From Papio anubis (lineage: Eukaryota; Chordata; Mammalia; Primates; Cercopithecidae), in contig NW_022161856.1 of NCBI RefSeq assembly GCF_008728515.1, positions 62,001 to 126,000 of the forward strand: a stretch of DNA of 64,000 bases. The letters run 5' to 3'. Position 1 is the stretch's first letter. The number at the start of each line of letters is the position of its first letter. Made by a program: the position numbers and the translations under genes. Below the pieces are notes generated by a model. The model saw only the letters and a list, made by a program, of their open reading frames with translations. It made no database searches and was not told where the DNA came from. Positions 57,708 to 64,000 of the stretch are shown here, one piece after another.

Positions 57708-58689
57708 ATTTTCAGTGCATTTCTGAGTTTAAAGGATATTACATAACTGAAATAACAGTTTTTATAAACCGTGCAACTTGGCCCTACTGGGTGAAGCTCA
57801 ACATTAGAGGCCAACTTTCAACATATTTAAACTACGGAAGCCCCCACAAGAGCAACTTACATTAAAGGTGACTTATAGCAGCGGTAGCTAAGCTCAGTCC
57901 AGACTGCACAGTGCTCTCAAAGTTTATGTCCAGAGGCGGCAGCACCCAGGCAAATCTTTGAAAGTCCCGGCTTAGAACTTGGCACAGCCTCCTTAGAGAC
58001 TGTTCATAGCTGCAAATGCAGGCAATGATGCAGGGGTGGGGCAGAAAGATGGGGGAGTGGGAGTCTTGCTGCTAATTGGTTTAGTCTAAGATCAAGCCTA
58101 ACCTCCCTTGGCCGACACAACTGTTACTATTAAGTGAGACTGAAACTAATCAATATTTACATAGATGTGCCAAGCCTGGGAGATGAAGCAATTATGTGCA
58201 CAGATCCATGTTGATGAGCAGTTTGTGGCAAACTCCTCTGCACGAGAGGGGGTCATGTAGTAGCAAAGTGGGGGTGTTTTGAAGAGAAAGCCTGCTAATG
58301 TGAAATGAAGAGCTGACTTGGGTTCCACATGATGGAAGACAGGTATATGCTTCGAGTGCAGCCTCTCTGGGGAAAATGAGGGTGGGATGGGGTACTAAGT
58401 GATCTGCAACTCACTCATGAAAACCCATTTCAACCCAAAACAGACCTAACCTCCTCCACCTTCCATTAAGTAATTTATCAGGGTTTTAAAAGAAGAATGC
58501 GTATCTCTTAACACTTCCTTTCTGTTGGACAATGCAGTAATATGACCAAGGGCTTGGGGCATGGATTGCAGGGGAGAGATGGTTAATCAGCAACACAGAT
58601 TAATTAGCAACCAGTCAAGGAGACGGATCTGTGCTCTGATTCATCTAACAAAAACTCTGGAGGTAGCTATGCCTAATATGCTCCTTTGC
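57708..58689. other. unique non-coding sequence
   Basis: No repeat or gene recognised. Confidence 0.4.
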
Positions 58690-58830
58690 ATATGTCGGAT
58701 CTATAAGTGAGAGAAGCTAAGTGAGTCACCATAGGTCACAAAGCTAGCAAGAGGAGACAGATCGTAAGATCGTAAACCACAGTCCCAGGCCTCCAAACCC
58801 CATGCTCTTTCCTACAAAATATACTTCCTT
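58690..58830 (-). mobile_element. MIR SINE fragment, antisense
   Basis: 'ataggtcacaaagctagcaa', 'gaccgt'-free but collinear middle, and 'ccaaaccccatgctctttcc' follow the reversed MIR order. Confidence 0.55.
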
Positions 58831-59611
58831 CTGAAAATTATGTGCATCATAGGGACAAACTTTGTCTCCCAGGATCAGTTGGGCCCACATACATGCTACC
58901 ATATTGACTCGGGTTCTCTAGGGTACTGGGCCAGAACGTTTGTTCCCTCTAAACTTGAGGTCCTAGGGCCATCTAGGAGGAGCAGTGCAAGGGGCTTTGG
59001 GATTGATTGCCAGACTGTGGGCCCTTGGGGGTGAGGGGTCTGAACAAAATGTGAAATACGGCTCCACTTTCTGCATCAGCAGAGGGGAGGCTGGGCGTGC
59101 CTGTGCCCCCACAAGTGAACCTTTACGTCCAGAGCAGTGAGGAATGCTGAAGTCAGGAACTCCCCCTGCCTTCTCTCAAGCCAGGTCCTCAGAAACCTGG
59201 GTGAAACTCCTTGATAGGAGATGTTTTTGAAGGAACCTGGGTAAAGCACTTCTGTGGACCGCACGATCTAACATGTCTCAGAGCCAGACAGTCTGAGAGT
59301 AGATCCATCGATACTGAGTGTATACTCTCTCTGGGCGACACTGCATTTACAGAACAGGGGCTGGGAGCTAGGAGGTGAGAACTCCCACAGACTCAGTCCC
59401 TGTCCTCAAGGAATTCCCAGTCTAATCAGGGACGTGAGCTTGTAAACCTGACTCCTTCCACACCCAGCACCCAGCCCAACCCTGAGGTCATCCTGATGCT
59501 CACTCAGGATTGGAGGTCCTGGAAGTCCACCGGTATAGGTGGGAGAAATAGAGGAGCCACTTACTCATGCGGAGGGAAGGAGAGAAGAGTGGAGATAACC
59601 AGAGGAGTGAA
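58831..59611. other. unique non-coding sequence
   Basis: No repeat or gene recognised. Confidence 0.4.
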
Positions 59612-59760
59612 GTAATGAATGCATGCATTCATTCAGCAGCTGTTTAGGAGAGCCTGTCCCATGTCCATCACTCTCCTGGGTGCTGGGACTATGGTAGGGA
59701 ACAGCACAGATTTAAATAAAAAGTCCCTGTTATGATGGAGGTGACGGGACTTGATCTCTT
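59612..59760 (-). mobile_element. L2 LINE 3' end, antisense
   Basis: 'gcattcattcagcagctgtt', 'atcactctcctgggtgctgg' and 'atggtagggaacagcacaga' match the reversed L2 3' end. Its first bases form half of a perfect 20-bp palindrome at 59614-59633. Confidence 0.65.
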
Positions 59761-59789
59761 TGCATAGCATCCGGATTATTGGAGAAGTG

Positions 59790-59925
59790 AGGGAGGAAAA
59801 GGGTATTCTAATCTCCTTGTGAAATTGAGGAAACCAAAGCCTTTCTACTTACAAAGTGGCAGCCCAAAGATGCAAACTCAGGTCTCTCAATTCTGCTATG
59901 CTGGTGCCCACACACATAGGGACTC
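59790..59925 (-). mobile_element. possible MIR fragment, antisense
   Basis: 'gtgaaattgaggaaaccaaa' followed by 'tacaaagtggcagcccaaag' and 'atgcaaactcaggtctctca' resembles reversed MIR. Moderately diverged. Confidence 0.45.
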
Positions 59926-60417
59926 CCCCACCCCGCTTAACTGGGTCCCTGTAAGAGAGGCCACACAGCCCTAGCAAGGAAATTGCACAAAGGCTGGCAC
60001 CAAAGGTTGTTATGATCATAAATTTGGTCCTTCCAGTAGTTTCTGGGGAGACAAGGGTCACAAATGCATGTATCTTTTGGTCATCAGTTTTAGGATCAAC
60101 TTCCAGGCCTACTGGATAGAGATATTCATCTACACGAATAACATAACTCTTTGAAATAATTCAAGGCATTTCAGAAACCACAATCAAATTTGTAAGATGA
60201 GGCAAAGCAAAGGAAAACATAACAAGACACTTATGTAACCATTGTTTGTGATGCAAAGCTGTAATTAAGAATCAGAATTTAACAAATATATGAGGAAAAA
60301 AGCATAGAGTTGATCAGCGTATTATTTTCGGGGCAAATCATAATAGTAAACTTGCATATTTCAGGGAATTTTTGTTTCTACATTTACCCCAGACCAAGCC
60401 TGAAATTCCTGTATTAA
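59926..60417. other. unique AT-rich sequence
   Basis: No repeat or gene recognised. It is relatively AT-rich from 60160 to 60400. Confidence 0.4.
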
Positions 60418-60427
60418 AAAAAATCAC

Positions 60428-60718
60428 TGCCAGGCGTGGTGGCTCACACTTGTAATCCTTGGGAGACTGAGACAGGCAGATCACCTAAGGTTGGGAGTTT
60501 GAGACCAGCCTGACCAACATGGAGAAACCCAGTCTCTGCTAAAATACAAAATTAGCTAGGCATGGTGGTGCATGCCTGTAATCCCAGCTTCTCAGGACAC
60601 TGAGTCAGGAGAATTGCTTGAACCCGGGAGGTGGAGGTTGCGGTGAGCTGAGATTGCACCATTGCACTGCAGCCTGGGAAACAAGAGCGAAACTCTGTCT
60701 CAAAAAAAAATTTTTTTT
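60428..60718 (+). mobile_element. Alu (S-like), sense
   Basis: 'ccaggcgtggtggctcacac', with a gap of about 10 bp at 'gtaatccttgggagac', then 'gaacccgggaggtggaggtt' and an A9/T8 tail. aaaaaatcac is found on both sides (about 60418-60427 and 60719-60728). Confidence 0.95.
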
Positions 60719-60728
60719 AAAAAATCAC

Positions 60729-61433
60729 CCTATCAGTTAACTAGAGGAATAAAGCATGGCATAAGTAAGTACTTTTCCAGCAATTTCATTTTTTTTTTGA
60801 TTTGATATCAGTTACAGGAAAGAATACACTTTGTCAAGGAAATCCATCAACAGCTTGGTTTTCAGAGGGAAACTGAGATACACACTTATCTATCTATGGT
60901 TACCAGGTACCCATGGTTACTTCCGTTCAAAAAGAAACAAAACAAACCCCAAATGCTTGAAGTGGTAACAACGGTGAGCTTTTTTTTCACAGCTGACAAC
61001 AATTTGTCCTTTCATAGGTAGAAGGTGCAAAAACAAGGCTGTGCAGGGGGTAGTTACTTCCTTTTCAGTGGATGGGCAAGTCATGGACTCTCGCTCTCTG
61101 AAAGCTGCTGCTGCCCGCACCCCCCGCCTCAGAGCTTGAGCCTCCACTCCAATGCAGCATCCCACAGTCACAACCTGGAACTTGTCATCGTCTACACTGT
61201 GTTTTGGAGCCCACATCTTAAACTCCCTGTCCCTTCAGCTCTTCCTCCTCTTCTTGGCAATATTCCCTCCAGCACCTTCAGCACGAGCCCCGGTCTCAGC
61301 TTCCTCATGCTCGCCTCACGCATCTTCTCCCCTCCATCCGTGTTCCGTGAAGCCATTCTCCATCCACCTCTTCTGCCTCTCTCATTTTACTCCACTGCTG
61401 TTCCTTGCCCTTAGTTACCCTTTCTTGTCTTAG
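60729..61433. other. unique non-coding sequence
   Basis: No repeat recognised. Overlapping 93- and 129-codon frames at 61025-61433 lie in C/T-rich sequence, which is stop-poor, and have no domain. Confidence 0.4.
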
Positions 61434-62120
61434 TCCGATTTCTATTGCTTATAAGAGAATACCGGAACCTGGGTAATATGTAAAGAAAAGAAATGTATTT
61501 TTTACACTTATGGAGTTTGAAAAGTCCAAGATTGACGGGTCATAACTGGTGGGGACAGGTGGCATGGGGTGTTACATGGTGGGAGGCTGAGTGTCCTGGC
61601 TCAGGTCAAGTCTCTTTTCGTTTTTTTTTTTGGAGATGGAGTCTCGCTCTGTAGCCAGGCTGGAGTGCAGTGGTGCCATCTCGGCTCACTGCAACCTCTG
61701 CTTCCTGGGTTCAAGCAATTCGCCTGCCTCAGCCTCCTGAGTAGCTGGGATTATAGGTGCCCGACACCATGCCTGGATAACTTTTTTTTCTATTTTAGTA
61801 GAGACGGGGTTTCACCATGTTGGCCAGGATAATCTTGATCTCCTGACCTCATCATCTGCCTGCCTTAGCCTCCCAAAGTGCTGGGATTATAGGCTTGAGC
61901 CACCAGGCCCAGCCTTTTCCTCTTCTTGTAAAGCCAGCAGCCCTATTCCAGTGATAACTTATTAACCCATCCACCTATTAATCCATGAATGGATTAATCC
62001 ACTGATGAGGGCAGAGTACTCATGACCCAGTTACCTCTTAAAGGTCCTTCCTCTCAACTCTGCCACATTGGGGATCAAATTTCCACATGGGGTTCAGACA
62101 GGACAGACACTCAAATCACA
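61434..62120 (-). mobile_element. MaLR LTR (MST/MLT1A-like), antisense, split by Alu
   Basis: Reversed MaLR LTR: 'tcttagtccgatttctattg', 'aacctgggtaatatgtaaag', then after the Alu 'aatggattaatccactgatg', 'tactcatgacccagttacct' and 'caactctgccacattgggga'. It is the only antisense MaLR of five in the window. Borders are approximate. Confidence 0.8.
61613..61915 (-). mobile_element. Alu (Sc/Y-like), antisense, inside MaLR LTR
   Basis: Reversed full-length Alu: 'gatggagtctcgctctgtag', 'gtagagacggggtttcacca', 'ttgatctcctgacctcatca' and 'gcttgagccaccaggccc'. Duplication not clear. Confidence 0.95.
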
Positions 62121-62204
62121 GCACTTTCCTTCCCTCACCTCTCTGCCAATTGTGATGATATACAGCGAGATCAAGGCCCATCATCTCCACAAGAATGGGG
62201 ATTT

Positions 62205-62278
62205 TTAAATCTGTTTTGCTCACTGCCATAGTCCCAGCACCCAGGAGACATTCGAGGCTCTCAGTAAGCATCTGTGGG
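62205..62278 (+). mobile_element. L2 LINE 3' end, sense
   Basis: 'ttttgctcactgccatagtc', 'ccagcacccaggagacattc' and 'gctctcagtaagcatctg' follow the sense L2 terminus. An Alu begins directly after it. Confidence 0.55.
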
Positions 62279-62572
62279 CTGGCTGGGTGCAGTGGCTCAC
62301 GCCTGTAATCCCAGCACTTTGGGAGACTGAAGTGGGCAGATCACCTGTGGTTGGGTGTTTGAGACCAGCCTGGCCAATATGGTGAAACCTCGTCTCTACC
62401 AAAAATACAAAAATTAGACAGGTGTGGTGGTGCGTGCCTGTAATCCCAGCTATTTGGGAGGCTGAGGCAGGAGAATCCCTCGAACTAGGGAGGTGGAGAT
62501 TGCAGTGAGCCTAGATTGCACCACTGCACTCTAGCCTGGCCTGGACTCTGTCTCAAAAAAAAAAAAGTGTGG
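62279..62572 (+). mobile_element. Alu (S-like), sense
   Basis: 'ggctgggtgcagtggctcac' to A12. The right-arm end has lost a few bases ('agcctggcctggactctgtc'). Duplication not clear. Confidence 0.95.
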
Positions 62573-63507
62573 AGTGAATGCATACACTTATTACTTGCCT
62601 CCCTGGGTTCTCCCCACTCTTCTCTTCTTCCCTCTGCATGGATGAGCTGCTTCTGGTTCTCACACCCCATTCTGTGTGTCTACAGGAGTCCCCAGCGCGG
62701 AGCCCACATCAGGACCATCTGCAGTGTCTAAATAAGTGCGCCTTGAGGTCCAGCCCCAGAGGTTCTCACTCAGATCTGGACGGAGGGCCAGGTGTGGGAG
62801 AAGCCAGGTTTACAAGCTCGTGTCCCTGATTCGACTGGGAATTCCTTGAAGACAGAGACTGCGCCTCTGGGAGTTCTCACTTCCTGGCTCCCAGCACCCA
62901 TTCCAGAAATGCTTCCTGGATCGAGGGCGTAATGAGTCCAGGGTGGTTTTGGGCATGTCTTACACTCTGGGTGTAAGTGTCTGCATCCATGAAATATGTC
63001 GTTAGAACGCTCTGTCTTTTGTTTCCTTTGTGACCCTAGGACTCCATCAGCTCCTATATGTGAAGAATGGAGCATCAGATTTGAAACCTGATTGCAACTT
63101 GAAGGCCTCATCTAATCACACAGCTTGTGTGCCTGGGCCCTGAGTGGTATTGGCCTAAAGTGTAATGCAATTCACCCTGCATTTACATTCCTCTTCATCT
63201 GATTTGCCGGAGAATCTGGATTTGTTTAGGATCTCAGCTTATTTTCCTCAGGCAGATGCTCTTATTTTCTCAGCAATCCAGCAGTGGTTACAGAGCCTGG
63301 GTCTGTAGGAGATGAGGGGCCCAGCACTGGAGGGCGGGCTACCTAGGAAGACAGCTCCTCCCATTCTCACTGATTTTTCAAGTCAACGGGGGTGATGGTT
63401 TCACCTAGTCCTGGGGGTTTGTTGAGGCCACTGTGCACTCAGTATCTCCATGCACCACAAAAGTACATCAGTCCTGGTTCCCTTAATAAGAAGAAAAAAA
63501 ATCTTGT
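62573..63507. other. unique non-coding sequence
   Basis: No repeat or gene recognised. Opposed open frames at 62516-62829 (plus) and 62770-63111 (minus) have no domain signatures. Confidence 0.4.
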
Positions 63508-63812
63508 CCAGGCATGGTGGCTCATGCCTGTAATCCCAGCAATTTGGGAGGCTGGGCGGATCACTTGAGGTCAGGATTTCGAGACCAGCCTGGTCAACAT
63601 GGGGAAACCCCATCTCTACTAAAAAAATACAAAAATTAGCTGGGTATGGTGGCAGCCTCCTGTAATCCCAATTACTTGGGAGGCAGAGGTGAGAGGATTG
63701 CTTGAACCCAGGAGGCAGAGGTTGCAGTGAGCTGATAGCCGATATAGCGCCATTGCACTCTAGGCTGGGTGACAGAGCGACTCTCTCTTAGAAAAAAAAA
63801 AAAAAAAAAAGA
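63508..63812 (+). mobile_element. Alu (S-like), sense
   Basis: 'ccaggcatggtggctcatgc', 'ggatcacttgaggtcaggat', 'gaacccaggaggcagaggtt' and A18. The flanks share aaatcttgtc / gaatctcgtc, a likely short duplication. Confidence 0.95.
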
Positions 63813-64000
63813 ATCTCGTCACAGGGTGGAGAGTGGCTGTCCCTTTGTCCCTTTAATGAAGATCTCCAGGGACAAGGATGGTGAAAAGAGGTTTTATGCA
63901 TTGACGAAAGCCTTTAAAATCCCCAAATCTGTTGAGAACTAGTGAAAGATGGAGAGGCTGGAAACTAGAAATTGGCTTTTGGCACCTCTGAGTCTCTCCA
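63813..64000. other. unique non-coding sequence to window end
   Basis: No repeat or gene recognised. Confidence 0.4.

Noticed and set aside
63401..63613. 70-codon minus-strand frame
   Set aside because: It runs mostly through an Alu.

Overview
The window is nuclear DNA from a primate, most likely human or a great ape. It carries many dimeric Alu elements, which are primate-specific. It also holds primate MST/THE1-type MaLR LTRs, MADE1 mariner elements and young L1 3' ends. Beneath these lie old mammalian layers of MIR, L2, MLT1 and one CR1/L3-like LINE. Base composition is AT-leaning and CpG-poor, and I see no CpG island. I found no protein-coding gene, exon series, tRNA or snRNA that I can defend. 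The long reading frames are Alu or microsatellite translations, or open by chance. The window reads as intergenic or deep-intron sequence, so the annotation is mainly a map of mobile elements and how they nest.

Layout. 0-16 kb: Alus, an old antisense L1 split by a MaLR LTR sitting inside a GT microsatellite, a split L2, a second MaLR LTR, a sense L1 beside a MIR, and a small CpG-dense patch near 14.1 kb. 16-29 kb: a MaLR LTR with a perfect 5-bp duplication, an AT-rich stretch, a solo LTR with a 4-bp duplication and an Alu 9 bp beyond it, an old L1 holding a MADE1 hairpin, a 216-bp TTTC tract, an antisense LTR, an MLT1 LTR and an ERV1-like LTR with a visible TATA box and polyadenylation signal. 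29-45 kb: 17 kb almost free of Alus, with MIR, CR1/L3, a MADE1 split by L1, a G-rich Alu tail and an L1 with a twin-priming inversion. 45-64 kb: dense Alus again, a hAT element split by an Alu, an L2 split by L1, an LTR split by an internally inverted L1, and an antisense MaLR split by an Alu.

There are 27 Alu copies or monomers, 18 on the minus strand and 9 on the plus strand. Many target-site duplications can be read directly, so insertion borders and the order of nested events are well supported. Repeat class is firm in most entries. Subfamily names are from memory of consensus sequences and should be confirmed with RepeatMasker/Dfam. I do not see an undescribed gene system. The most interesting signals are a near-perfect MADE1 (mir-548-type) hairpin, three L1 rearrangements (one twin-priming inversion, two template-switch-like palindromes), and LTR or G-rich elements with regulatory potential.
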